From Hymenobacter psychrophilus (lineage in GTDB: Bacteria > Bacteroidota > Bacteroidia > Cytophagales > Hymenobacteraceae), in the NCBI RefSeq assembly GCF_900107135.1, contig NZ_FNOV01000008.1, positions 206,500-270,499 of the forward strand: a stretch of 64,000 nucleotides of DNA, given 5' to 3'. Every line of letters begins with the position of its first letter. Position 1 is the stretch's first letter. Positions 17,400-25,787 of this stretch are shown piece by piece. The notes beneath the pieces were generated by a model, which saw nothing but the letters and a program-made list of their open reading frames with translations, was not told where the DNA came from and did not search any database. Made by a program: the position numbers and the translations under genes.

Positions 17400-17920
17400 C
17401 TGAAAGCTGTTAGCTGTTAGCTTTCGTTCAGGCTGCGTGGTCTTGGCTTTTGCACCTTCAATCTGCGTTTTATGAAGAACTACAAGGAGCTGAAGGTATG
17501 GCAGCGGGGGCTGGAAATAGTGGCTGCAACCTACGAACTGGTGCGTCTGCTTCCCCGGGAAGAAACCTACGGCTTGCGAAGCCAGATGACGCGGGCAGCG
17601 GTTTCTATTCCTTCCAACATTGCCGAAGGAAGCAGCCGAACTAGCGAGAAGGAGTACCGGCACTTTCTGGAAATAGCGCTGGGCTCCTGCTTCGAGTTGG
17701 ATACGCAACTCATTGTGGCCATTCAAACCCAATTGCTGACGCTTCCTACCGGGTGCTTATTGCCTGGGTTGCTGGAAGAGGAAATCAAGATGCTCCACGG
17801 TTTTATTAGCCGACTCACAATGAACGAAAAGGGAGTAGCATAAGCATCACCAGCGGACCACACCGGTCACTTGGTATCCCCCAAGACCAGCTAATAGCTA
17901 ACAGCTATCAGCTAATAGCT
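17391..17920. repeat. Inverted repeat pair enclosing a four-helix-bundle gene
   Basis: The left arm is 17391-17422 and the right arm 17889-17920. They are 32 bases each and pair at 28 positions plus one G-U. The left arm contains the adaptor stop codon and the right arm ends ten bases before the permease ATG. The 466 bases between hold one complete gene. Pairing would bring the adaptor stop and permease start together. Confidence 0.88.
17472..17843 (+). CDS. Four-helix-bundle protein of the 23S rRNA intervening-sequence (S23/IVP) family
   Basis: A 123-residue cytoplasmic protein with family hallmarks: YKELKVWQRGLEIV at the N terminus, RLLPREETYGLRSQMTRAAVSIPSNIAEGSSR in the middle, and EYRHFLEIALGSCFELDTQL after. 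Relatives are encoded in the loops of intervening sequences in 23S rRNA, as stand-alone genes, and as the Avd accessory proteins of diversity-generating retroelements. They form pentamers and can bind nucleic acid. Here the gene interrupts an efflux operon and is bracketed by an inverted repeat. No reverse transcriptase or template repeat is nearby, so this is not a retroelement. Confidence 0.93.
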   Translation: MKNYKELKVWQRGLEIVAATYELVRLLPREETYGLRSQMTRAAVSIPSNIAEGSSRTSEKEYRHFLEIALGSCFELDTQLIVAIQTQLLTLPTGCLLPGLLEEEIKMLHGFISRLTMNEKGVA

Positions 17921-17930
17921 CAAAACCACT

Positions 17931-20900
17931 ATGCAGGACATCGAAAAAGAATTCGGGCCCACCAGTTGGTCCATTGATAACAAGACGACGATTTACATTA
18001 TCACGCTCATTTTGTGCGTGATGGGTATTTTCGCCTACATCAAGCTGGGCAAGGAGAAGTTTCCCGACATCGTAATTCCGCGCATTATCGTGGCCACGAT
18101 TTACCCCGGTACTTCGCCCACTGATATCGAGAACCTGGTGACGCGCCAACTCGAAAAGGAAATTAAGAGCGTGAACGGGGTGAAGAAGATTTCTTCGACC
18201 TCCAACCAGGACTATTGCATCGTCGACGTGGAGTTTACCTCCGGCGTCGATGTGCAGTACGCCAAGCAGCTCATCAAGGACGCCGTGGACAAGGCCAGCT
18301 CCGAGCTGCCTAACGACTTGCCCACGCCGCCTACCGTGCAGGAAGTGAACCTGTCGGAGCAGCCCATCATGAACATCAATATGGCCGGCAACATGCCCAT
18401 CAGCCAGTTGAAAAAGTACGCCGACGACTTCCAGGATAAGATTGAGGCCCTGCCCGAAATTACCCGCGTCGATATCATCGGGGCCCTTGATCAGCAGGTG
18501 AACGTGGATGTGGACCTGAACCGGCTGCGGGCCTCGCGCCTGAGCTTCTCGGACATCAGCGCCGCCATTGCCCGCGAGAACGTGACTATTTCGGGTGGCA
18601 CCGTGGATGTGGGCAACCAGAAACGCGCCGTGCGCGTGGCCGGCCAGTACGTGCGGGCCGAAAACATTGCCAACATCCAGCTCAAGAACCTGAGCGGCTC
18701 GGCCGTGCGCCTCGGCGACATTGCCACCGTCACCGACGGCTTCAAGGACCGCGAGTCCTTCGCCCGTCTCGATGGCAAGCCCGCCGTAACGCTGAACGTG
18801 GTGAAGCGCCAGGGCGAAAACCTGATCGACGCCTCCGACAAAATCAAAACCATTATTGCCGAAGCCGAGCTGACGCTGCCCAAGGAGTTGACCATCACCG
18901 TGACGGGCGACACCTCCAACGACACCCGCGTTACGCTCCACGACCTGATCAACACCATCATCATCGGCTTTATTCTGGTAACGCTGATTCTGATGTTCTT
19001 CATGGGCACCACCAACGCCCTGTTCGTGGGCCTGTCGGTGCCGCTGAGCATGTTCCTGGCCTTCGTGCTGCTGCCCACGCTCGACTTCTCGCTCAACATG
19101 ATTGTGCTCTTCGCCTTTTTGCTGGCGCTGGGAATCGTAGTGGACGACGCCATTGTGGTGATTGAGAACACCCACCGCCTGCTGCACGAGCACCCCGAGC
19201 TGACGACGGCCCAGGCCGCCAAGTACGCCGCCGGCGAGGTATTTATTCCGGTACTGGCCGGCACGCTGACCACCGTGGCGCCGTTCGTGCCGCTCATGTT
19301 TTGGCCCGGCATCGTGGGCTCGTTCATGTTCTACCTGCCCGTGACGCTGATTCTGACACTCATGTCGTCGCTCATCGTGGCCTTTATCATGAACCCTGTG
19401 TTTGCCGTGAGCTTCATGGAGCGCGAAGACCACCACACGGGCGAAAAGCCAAAGTGGGACCGGCCGCTCTCCATTGCTATCGGCATTATGGTGGCCATTG
19501 CCATCGGTGGCTTCCTGTTCGGCTCGACGTTCCTGGGCAGCCTGATGCTCACGCTGGCCGTGCTCGTGATTCTGAACCGCTTCGTGTTCGTGCACCTGAT
19601 TGCCGGCTTCCAGACCAAGGTGCTGCCGCGCTTCCAGAACGCCTACGGCCGCCTCGTGGGCTGGGCTATTTCGTGGCCGAAGATGATTATGCTGAGCATG
19701 GTGGTGCTGTTCGTGCTCTCGATTGTGGCCATTGCGGCTCGCGGCCCCAAGGTCGACTTCTTCCCCAAGGGCGACCCCAAGTTCGTGTACACCTACCTCA
19801 AAATGCCCGTGGGTACCCGCGTCGCCGTGACCGATTCGGTGGCCCGCATCCTCGAACAGCGCATCTACGGCGTTATCGGCAAGAACAACCCCGACGTGGA
19901 ATCGGTGATTACCAACGTAGCCATTGGCGCCTCCGACCCCGGCGAAGCTTCGGCTGCTGGTACCTCTCAATCCAACCTGGCCAAAGTGGCCGTGGCGTTC
20001 AAGGAGATGAGCGAGCGGGAGGGCCAGTCGACGGCCGTTTACATGGACAAAATCCGGGAAGTGGTGAAAGGCATTCCGGGCACCGAAATTTCGGTGGACC
20101 AGGAGAGCAGCGGCCCGCCCACCGGCAAAGCCATTGCCATTGAGGTAGCCGGCGAAGACTACCCCACGCTCATCGCGCTCAGCAAGAACGTCACCCGCTA
20201 CATCGACTCGGCCAATATTGGCGGTATCGAGCAGCTGCGCTCCAACCTGGAAGACCGCAACCCCGAAATTGCCGTCGACATCAACCGCACCCGCGCCAAC
20301 CGCGAGGGCATCAGCACGGCCCAGATTGGCATGGAAGTGCGCACGGCCATCTACGGCACCGAGGCCAGCAAATTCAAGACGGCCGACGACGAGTACCCGA
20401 TTCAGGTGCGCTACGCCGAGCCCTACCGCTCCGACATCGACGCCATCCTGAACTCGCCCCTGACCTTCCGCGACGCCACCGGCCAGGTGCGCCAGGTGCC
20501 CATTTCCTCGGTGGCCGATGTGCGCTACGGCACGACCTACGGCGGCATCAAGCGCAAGGACGTGAAGCGGGTTATCACGATTTCCTCGAACGTGCTCGGC
20601 GGCTTCACTGGTCCCGATGTGGTGCGCCAGATCGAAACATCGCTCAAGTCGTTCCCCGTACCGCCCGGTTACACCGTGAAAATGGGCGGGGCCAAGGAAG
20701 ACGAGAAAGAAACCTCCGACTTCCTCGGCATTGCCGCCGTGGGCGCCATTGGCCTCATCTTCCTCATTCTGGTGATGCAGTTCAACTCGGTCAGCAAGCC
20801 CATTATCATCCTGGCCGAAATCATCTTCTCGGTTATCGGGGTGCTGCTAGGCCTGGCCGTTACGGGCATGAACATCAGCATCGTGATGACGGGCGTGGGT

Positions 20901-21344
20901 ATTATTGCCCTGGCCGGTATCGTGGTGAAAAACGGTATCCTGCTGGTCGAATTCACCGACATGCTACGCACCCAGGGCATGCCCCTGCGCGAAGCCATCA
21001 TCCTGGCCGGCCGTACCCGCCTCAACCCGGTTATCCTGACGGCTACGGCCGCCACGCTGGGCCTGATTCCGCTGGCCATTGGCCTGAACATCGACTTCTA
21101 CGAGCTCTTCAACTCGGGTAACCCCAACTTCTTTATCGGCGGCGAGTCGGTGACGTTCTGGGGCCCGCTGGCCTGGACCATCATCTTCGGGCTGGTGTTC
21201 GCCACGCTCATTACGCTGGTGGTAGTGCCGGTGATGTACCTGATTACCGAAAGCCTGAAAATCCGCATCAAGGGCGAGCCCGAGGTGCCGGCCGACCAGG
21301 AAGAAGTGGATGCGGCCACGCCGCCCATCCTGGCCAACGCCTAA
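17931..21344 (+). CDS. RND family efflux permease
   Basis: A 1137-residue inner-membrane proton-driven pump of the AcrB/MdtB/CusA superfamily. It has twelve membrane helices and two large periplasmic loops. Motifs include FPDIVIPRIIVATIYPGTSP near the N terminus, VVDDAIVVIENTHRLL in helix 4 with the proton-relay Asp pair, and GIIALAGIVVKNGILLVEFTD in the second half. It ends in a short acidic tail. It is slightly longer than AcrB because of extra residues near the middle. With TolC and the adaptor it makes a tripartite pump. The substrate is unknown. Confidence 0.95.
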   Translation: MQDIEKEFGPTSWSIDNKTTIYIITLILCVMGIFAYIKLGKEKFPDIVIPRIIVATIYPGTSPTDIENLVTRQLEKEIKSVNGVKKISSTSNQDYCIVDVEFTSGVDVQYAKQLIKDAVDKASSELPNDLPTPPTVQEVNLSEQPIMNINMAGNMPISQLKKYADDFQDKIEALPEITRVDIIGALDQQVNVDVDLNRLRASRLSFSDISAAIARENVTISGGTVDVGNQKRAVRVAGQYVRAENIANIQLKNLSGSAVRLGDIATVTDGFKDRESFARLDGKPAVTLNVVKRQGENLIDASDKIKTIIAEAELTLPKELTITVTGDTSNDTRVTLHDLINTIIIGFILVTLILMFFMGTTNALFVGLSVPLSMFLAFVLLPTLDFSLNMIVLFAFLLALGIVVDDAIVVIENTHRLLHEHPELTTAQAAKYAAGEVFIPVLAGTLTTVAPFVPLMFWPGIVGSFMFYLPVTLILTLMSSLIVAFIMNPVFAVSFMEREDHHTGEKPKWDRPLSIAIGIMVAIAIGGFLFGSTFLGSLMLTLAVLVILNRFVFVHLIAGFQTKVLPRFQNAYGRLVGWAISWPKMIMLSMVVLFVLSIVAIAARGPKVDFFPKGDPKFVYTYLKMPVGTRVAVTDSVARILEQRIYGVIGKNNPDVESVITNVAIGASDPGEASAAGTSQSNLAKVAVAFKEMSEREGQSTAVYMDKIREVVKGIPGTEISVDQESSGPPTGKAIAIEVAGEDYPTLIALSKNVTRYIDSANIGGIEQLRSNLEDRNPEIAVDINRTRANREGISTAQIGMEVRTAIYGTEASKFKTADDEYPIQVRYAEPYRSDIDAILNSPLTFRDATGQVRQVPISSVADVRYGTTYGGIKRKDVKRVITISSNVLGGFTGPDVVRQIETSLKSFPVPPGYTVKMGGAKEDEKETSDFLGIAAVGAIGLIFLILVMQFNSVSKPIIILAEIIFSVIGVLLGLAVTGMNISIVMTGVGIIALAGIVVKNGILLVEFTDMLRTQGMPLREAIILAGRTRLNPVILTATAATLGLIPLAIGLNIDFYELFNSGNPNFFIGGESVTFWGPLAWTIIFGLVFATLITLVVVPVMYLITESLKIRIKGEPEVPADQEEVDAATPPILANA

Positions 21345-21502
21345 CGCAGTGCAGGTTCCGGGAGGATGCACTTCTTCCCGGAACCTTTTTTTGCGGACCC
21401 TTGCAACCATTGCGGCCAGGTTCGCACTCCTTCGCCCGAACGGGCGCGCAAAGCCCTACTGCCGGTCCCGGTCCGTTTTTTCTCCCTCTGTTGGCTCGTT
21501 TC

Positions 21503-21775
21503 ATGTACGCCTCCACCACAACCGCCCCCAAAACCATTCAGCAGCAGGTGCTGCGCATCATCAGCAAGCGTAAGGCCATCAAGGCCCGGCGCCTGCGTAT
21601 CGGCAGCGACCTGAGTCGCGAGCTAGGCTTCGATACGGTTGATGTCGTTGATATTATTCTGGAACTGGAGCGCAACTTCCACATCACTATCCCCGACGAA
21701 GTACCGCTGACTACCGTTGGCGACTTTGTTAACTATGTTGCCAGCCATACCCACGTTGAGGCGCAGGCTGCGTAG
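21503..21775 (+). CDS. Acyl-carrier-protein-like protein lacking the carrier serine
   Basis: A 90-residue protein with the ACP helical fold: LSRELGFDTVDVVDIILELERNFHITIPDE matches the ACP segment around the phosphopantetheine site. The conserved DSL is DTV here, so the serine that carries the cofactor is threonine, one base change away. It is therefore unlikely to be a normal substrate of the 4'-phosphopantetheinyl transferase. The ATG at 21503 is chosen because the upstream in-frame residues have no ACP character. It follows the efflux permease by 158 bases and ends before a strong terminator. Its function may be regulatory or structural. Confidence 0.78.
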   Translation: MYASTTTAPKTIQQQVLRIISKRKAIKARRLRIGSDLSRELGFDTVDVVDIILELERNFHITIPDEVPLTTVGDFVNYVASHTHVEAQAA

Positions 21776-21862
21776 CTTGTTAGCTAATCCTTATCAATCC
21801 GCCAAAAAGAAGGCCCCATACTCAATCGAGTACGGGGCCTTCTTCGTTTTTCAGCTAACAGC
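21773..21862. repeat. Short AGCTGTTAGCT pair around a terminator
   Basis: AGCTTGTTAGCT at 21774-21785 faces AGCTAACAGCT at 21852-21862 across the terminator. This is a weaker version of the pairs in the efflux operon, and it starts at the ACP-like gene's stop. Confidence 0.5.
21807..21844. terminator. Bidirectional terminator
   Basis: AAGAAGGCCCCATAC pairs with GTACGGGGCCTTCTT, with an A run before and a T run after. It lies between the convergent ACP-like and DUF1232 genes and can serve both. Confidence 0.9.
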
Positions 21863-21873
21863 TCAAATAAAAC

Positions 21874-22557
21874 CTAGCGGACGTTACCGCCCAGGTTACC
21901 ACCACTGGGGCGGTCCTGGCCCGAAAGGTTAGGCTCGCGGCTGCTGTCGGTGGTATTGGCGGCTACGTCAGACTGGGTGGCCGTGGCGGACGAAGGCGTC
22001 GAGGTGGCCTGAGGGGCTACCGGAGGCTTGTTGGCATCCGAACCCATATTGTCCATTTTCGCCGAGCCGTCGCTGGCGCTGCTGGTTTTCATGGCGGGAC
22101 TGGCCGAGGGCTGCTTATCGGTGTCTTCTACCAAGGTGGGGCGGGTGTTCTCCCATTCGGCGAACTTGTCCATCTCATCCTTGATAGTCGTGCTGAACCA
22201 AGCCACTAAGGCCACGTCGTCGAGCAGACCCAGCATCGGAATGAAGTCGGGAATCAGGTCGATAGGGCTCAGGAAGTAAATGGTAACGGCCACGGCCGCT
22301 ACCATAGTCGAGGTCGGAATGCCGGTGTACTCGCCCGCAGCCGCGCTTTTAATCATGCGAAATAGCATCTGCATGGTTGCCCAGGCTTCTTGGGCCAAGT
22401 GGCCCAGCTCGTTTTTCTGGCTGGCCTTCTCGTAGGCATCAGTCAGCAACTGTTTCATGCGGGTCGGGCGCTTGACGTAATCTTCGGCCTTGCCAACAAA
22501 TTTCTTGAAAAGGGGCGAAGACGCAATATCTTGGCCTTTAGGGTTCTGCTTATCCAT
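21874..22557 (-). CDS. DUF1232 (YkvA-like) membrane protein
   Basis: 227 residues. The DUF1232 core is FLSPIDLIPDFIPMLGLLDDVALVAW around residues 95-120 with an adjoining membrane segment. The N-terminal 70 residues are charged and helical. The last 80 are low-complexity, rich in Ser, Thr, Ala, Pro and Asn, and probably disordered. Members are small membrane-associated proteins of unknown role. Neighbours give no clue. Confidence 0.85.
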   Translation of the reverse strand: MDKQNPKGQDIASSPLFKKFVGKAEDYVKRPTRMKQLLTDAYEKASQKNELGHLAQEAWATMQMLFRMIKSAAAGEYTGIPTSTMVAAVAVTIYFLSPIDLIPDFIPMLGLLDDVALVAWFSTTIKDEMDKFAEWENTRPTLVEDTDKQPSASPAMKTSSASDGSAKMDNMGSDANKPPVAPQATSTPSSATATQSDVAANTTDSSREPNLSGQDRPSGGNLGGNVR

Positions 22558-22677
22558 AATAGGGAGGAGAGATAGAGGAAACTAGCGCCCGTGGGCACTG
22601 ATGTTGTGCTATACTCTGTTGAGCCAAAATTGTTTTGCCTTCCGTCATAGCCGTAAAACTGGCTTAACTACCAACAA

Positions 22678-22709
22678 AAACGCCTTGCTCAATGAAGAAC
22701 AAGGCGTTT
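22678..22709 (-). terminator. Terminator of the NlpC/P60 gene
   Basis: AAACGCCTTGCTC and GAACAAGGCGTTT form a stem. On the minus strand it is followed by a T run. It is about 50 bases beyond the peptidase stop. Confidence 0.8.
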
Positions 22710-22760
22710 GAGGAAATTAAGAAGAAAGGCTGAGCATGTCCTTCCACTATTTATACTTGA

Positions 22761-23366
22761 TTAGCGGTCGACGCGGCCGGCGGCGTAGAAGTTACGGCTG
22801 TAGTATGCCTGGTGCAGCGAGCTGACCATTACGCCTCCGTTGGTGGCGGCATGAGCAAACTTGCTGTCTTTCAGGTAAATGCCTACGTGGTAGATGGGCT
22901 GGCCCGGCCCGCGACGGAAGAATACCAGGTCACCGGTCTGCATTTCGTCCTTGTCAACGCGCTTAACGCTGCCGAACATGGAGCGCGAGCTGCGCTGCAG
23001 CGTCAGGCCGTACACCTCCTTGAATACGCGGGATACGAAACCGGAGCAGTCGGTGCCGCTTTTGCTGCTGCTGCCGTAACGGTAAGGGGTACCCAGCCAC
23101 GAGGCTACAGTAGCCAGCAACGACTTGTTTTCGGTATAGTTGGTTTCGATGCCCAGCCGCTCAGCCACCTTATCGTAGGCTACCGAATCGGAGGGAGATA
23201 GGGCCCGGGAGTTGTCGCCCTCGTCGGTGGGCAGTAATCCGCTCAGCAGGGAGGCTTGTTGGGAAGAAGCAACCACTAGGTTGCCGGACGCGGCGGGGGC
23301 TTGCTCGAAAAAGAAAGAGAGGACCATGGAGGCCGCGGCGAGGCAATACAGGAGGCTGTTTTTCAT
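22761..23366 (-). CDS. NlpC/P60 (C40) cell-wall endopeptidase
   Basis: A 201-residue exported peptidase that should cut peptidoglycan stem peptides. A signal peptide of about 25 residues (MKNSLLYCLAAASMVLSFF) is followed by a linker and the C40 domain. The catalytic Cys is Cys107 in GTDCSGFVSRVF. The His are His160 in IYHVGIYL and His172 in FAHAATNGG. The usual LGTPYRYGSSS precedes the Cys. The ATG at 23366 is preferred to one at 23393, because it begins directly with the signal peptide. Confidence 0.92.
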   Translation of the reverse strand: MKNSLLYCLAAASMVLSFFFEQAPAASGNLVVASSQQASLLSGLLPTDEGDNSRALSPSDSVAYDKVAERLGIETNYTENKSLLATVASWLGTPYRYGSSSKSGTDCSGFVSRVFKEVYGLTLQRSSRSMFGSVKRVDKDEMQTGDLVFFRRGPGQPIYHVGIYLKDSKFAHAATNGGVMVSSLHQAYYSRNFYAAGRVDR

Positions 23367-23603
23367 TGTCCGTCGGGAGGGTGCTGGCAGCATCGGCAGT
23401 AAGGGCCGGACTGCAGGAAAAGATGTTCGTTACTCGATAGGCAACCGGCAATCCGGATGGCAAAAGCAAAAAAAGAGAGAATAGCACACTGTTTTTCCGG
23501 GCAAGCCAGACAGAGGCGTGGGGTAAAGCTAGGGCCAAACCGACCGAAGGACCAAGAGAAAAAGCAGTTGAAAGAGAATATTCTTGGTATAGGTCAATAA
23601 GTT

Positions 23604-23634
23604 TTGCAAATAGTCTTGCAAATAGTCTTGCAAC
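23604..23634. repeat. Tandem 12-mer in a divergent promoter region
   Basis: TTGCAAATAGTC occurs twice in a row, followed by a partial third copy (TTGCAAC). It lies 66-96 bases before the HExxH gene and is divergent from the NlpC/P60 gene. The 333-base gap between 23366 and 23700 otherwise shows no gene. Confidence 0.6.
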
Positions 23635-23699
23635 TGGGCCAACTTGCCCGAATCCTATTACGTACATCTCGCCCTTTACCTTTCCCTCATTAGAGCCTT

Positions 23700-24059
23700 A
23701 TGCAACTCCCCCGCATTGTGGAAAACTCACCATTTGCCCGGTTGGCCCGCCTGAAATTGACGGCCCCCAACGTGGCCATGGTGCTGGGTCGGAGCATTCA
23801 CCTGAGCGGCGTAACGCGCGAAGAGTTTTTGCGCGACCCGTTTTGGGTGGCCCACGAAATGGAGCACATCCGTCAATATGAGCGCCACGGCCGGCTAGGG
23901 TTTCTGGTGCGCTACCTGTGGGGCTGGGCCCGCCACGGCTACTACAACATCCCCTTCGAGATAGAAGCGCGCGCCGCCGCCGAGCGCGATGCGCCCTTCT
24001 ACGCCCAGGGCCGCCCGCTACCCACCGCCGCCGAGCGCCACCCCAGTCCGAAGCAGTGA
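23700..24059 (+). CDS. Small protein with HExxH motif (DUF4157-like)
   Basis: A 119-residue protein with HEMEHIRQYERHG around residue 60, which is a zinc-metallopeptidase-type HExxH, followed by FLVRYLWGWARHGYYNIPFEIEARAAAERD. A downstream Glu in EIEA could be the third zinc ligand, as in gluzincins. It has no signal peptide. The layout resembles the core segment of DUF4157 proteins. Whether it is active is unknown. The start ATG is supported by the motif position. Confidence 0.7.
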   Translation: MQLPRIVENSPFARLARLKLTAPNVAMVLGRSIHLSGVTREEFLRDPFWVAHEMEHIRQYERHGRLGFLVRYLWGWARHGYYNIPFEIEARAAAERDAPFYAQGRPLPTAAERHPSPKQ

Positions 24060-24064
24060 AATTA

Positions 24065-24145
24065 TGAAATGATGAGATGCTGTTTCGGGGTCCTAACTAC
24101 GCCACTTGAGCGCTTAGGTCCCCGAAACAGCAATTCACTATTTCA
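24065..24145. repeat. Palindrome between convergent genes
   Basis: TGCTGTTTCGGGGTCCTAA (24078-24096) pairs with TTAGGTCCCCGAAACAGCA (24114-24132). Weaker pairing extends outward (TGAAAT/TTTCA). It lies just past the stop of the HExxH gene and just before the SDR stop, and is probably a bidirectional terminator. Confidence 0.8.
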
Positions 24146-24147
24146 CC

Positions 24148-24906
24148 CTACAGCGCTGCCAGGCGGCCACCGTCGACGACTAGGGTGGTGCCATTGATGA
24201 AGCTTGCTTCGGACGAGGCCAGGAAGCAGATGGCGGCGGCCACTTCTTCGGGCGTTCCTACCTGACCGGTGATTTTCTCCTGGCCGCTTTTCACGTTGGG
24301 GTTGCTCCAGAGCATGGGCGTGTCTACAGCACCGGGCGCTACGGCGTTGACGCGGGCATGGGTATGCGGAATTTCTTGGCTCAGGCCCCGTACAAAGGCG
24401 TCCATTGCGCCCTTGCTGGTGGCGTAGGATATTACGTTGGGCGTGGTCTGGAAGGCGTGTACCGAGCTGATGGCCACGATGGCACCGGCCTTCATATGGG
24501 GCAGGCAGAGCTGGGTGAGCCGGAACAACGCCCGCAGGTTCACGTGCATCAGTTGGTCCCAGTCGTGCGGATCGAGCTTGGTAATGGGGTCGAAGGTCAT
24601 CATGGCGGCGTTATTGATGAGCACGTCGATGCGGCCCCACTGCTTGAGCGTGCGCTCCACGGCCCGCTTCAGGTCGGCATCTTTGCCCACGTCGCAGCGG
24701 ATGAACAGCGCCTGCCCGCCAGCCTGCTCGACCAGCGTCACCGACTCGTGGCCCTCTTCCTTATTGCGGCCGATAATGGCTACGCGGCCTCCTTCGCGGC
24801 CCAGGCGCACGGCCGTGGCCCGGCCAATGCCCGATGTGGCGCCGGTAACAAAACATACTTTATCCTGGAAGCGGCGAACCGCATCGGCGACGGGGGTGAA
24901 GGGCAT
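24148..24906 (-). CDS. Short-chain dehydrogenase/reductase
   Basis: 252 residues with the classical SDR fold. The cofactor loop is TGATSGIGRATAVRLG near residue 21, with NNAAMM after it. The catalytic Ser lies in AISSVHAF and YATSKGAMD holds the Tyr-x-x-x-Lys. VNAVAPGAVDTPM and the C-terminal INGTTLVVDGG match family positions. It reduces or oxidises an alcohol or ketone with NAD(P). The substrate cannot be inferred and no pathway genes adjoin it. Confidence 0.92.
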   Translation of the reverse strand: MPFTPVADAVRRFQDKVCFVTGATSGIGRATAVRLGREGGRVAIIGRNKEEGHESVTLVEQAGGQALFIRCDVGKDADLKRAVERTLKQWGRIDVLINNAAMMTFDPITKLDPHDWDQLMHVNLRALFRLTQLCLPHMKAGAIVAISSVHAFQTTPNVISYATSKGAMDAFVRGLSQEIPHTHARVNAVAPGAVDTPMLWSNPNVKSGQEKITGQVGTPEEVAAAICFLASSEASFINGTTLVVDGGRLAAL

Positions 24907-25093
24907 GGGCAGTAAAGGCAGTGAAAAGAGTAGTATCCCAACGTATAGCCCGGCCGGATGTTTAATGCTGCCCGGCCGGCATCAGCGAAAAGCCAAGAGC
25001 CGAACGACAACTTTGGGAGGCTGTTTCACGAATAACATAAGATAAGTCCGGGTTTGCCCGTCGACAATTCATTCATTCTAACCTTCTTCCACT

Positions 25094-25621
25094 ATGAGTA
25101 CTTCCAAAACCAACCAGACCGGTGAGCCGGCTGCTAAGCACGTTGCGTTTACCCCCGCCCACTCCGAAGCCGGCGACACTGCCTCGGCAACCAGCCAGCC
25201 AACCGGCAGCAGCGACCGGAGCCAGCCCACGCAAGGTTCGGCCAGCCGGCAGCCGGAAGGCAAATCGACTCAGCACAACGACAATCCACAGGGCGGCTTG
25301 GAAGCACAGGCTAAATCCTGGCTCAACCAGCAGCAGTGGCTGCAGAACATCGATGTAAACCAGCTTTCCAAGCAGGCCAAAGACCTGGGGTCGAAAGCCG
25401 TAGAGCAGGTAAATCGGCTCACGCCAACCCAAAAAGTAGTGGGCGGTGCCCTGCTGGTAAGCGGGCTGAGCTGGCTGGCGCTTCGTTCGGCTGGCAGCAG
25501 CAACAAAGGTCAGGCCTATTACGGCAACGACTCCCAGACTGGCAAAGGCGACCACGAAGACGATACTTGGCAGCGCAGCAGCGAGTCGGTGTACCGGGGC
25601 CATAAAAAAGAAGACGCCTGA
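25094..25621 (+). CDS. Hypothetical protein, mostly disordered with one membrane helix
   Basis: 175 residues with no recognised domain. The first 70 are rich in Ser, Thr, Gln, Pro and Gly and likely disordered. A helical segment follows (LSKQAKDLGSKAVEQVNRL), then one hydrophobic helix (VVGGALLVSGLSWLALRSA) near residues 115-135, then a polar tail. The composition and single anchor resemble small stress or envelope-associated proteins of Bacteroidota. Codon use matches the neighbours and the frame is followed by a strong palindrome, so the gene is probably real. Confidence 0.7.
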   Translation: MSTSKTNQTGEPAAKHVAFTPAHSEAGDTASATSQPTGSSDRSQPTQGSASRQPEGKSTQHNDNPQGGLEAQAKSWLNQQQWLQNIDVNQLSKQAKDLGSKAVEQVNRLTPTQKVVGGALLVSGLSWLALRSAGSSNKGQAYYGNDSQTGKGDHEDDTWQRSSESVYRGHKKEDA

Positions 25622-25646
25622 ATTACAGATTACCGGCAGTAAGCTC

Positions 25647-25773
25647 AGCAACAGAACGCCCTGCCCGCCCGCGAAAGCCCAAGACCTCATCATATCGAAA
25701 CGCACCGTTGTTACGGCCGTTCCGGTGTGGTAAGGTCCTGGGCTTTTGCGGGCGGGCAGGGCGTTCTGTTGCT
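25647..25773. repeat. Long GC-rich palindrome between convergent genes
   Basis: AGCAACAGAACGCCCTGCCC starts the left arm (25647-25686), and its inverted copy ends the right arm (25732-25773). The arms are about 40 bases with few mismatches. The core holds a nested CACCG/CGGTG hairpin. It probably terminates both convergent genes and may be a repeat element. Confidence 0.85.
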
Positions 25774-25787
25774 GAACTTGCTGATTT

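Noticed and set aside
17472..17843. Four-helix-bundle gene as the Avd part of a diversity-generating retroelement
   Set aside because: No reverse transcriptase and no template/variable repeat pair are nearby. The repeats around it are inverted arms, not TR/VR.
17898..19970. 690-codon open frame on the minus strand opposite the RND permease
   Set aside because: It is the complement shadow of a well-supported pump gene. The translation is His- and Gln-rich without domains, as expected from high-GC antisense frames.
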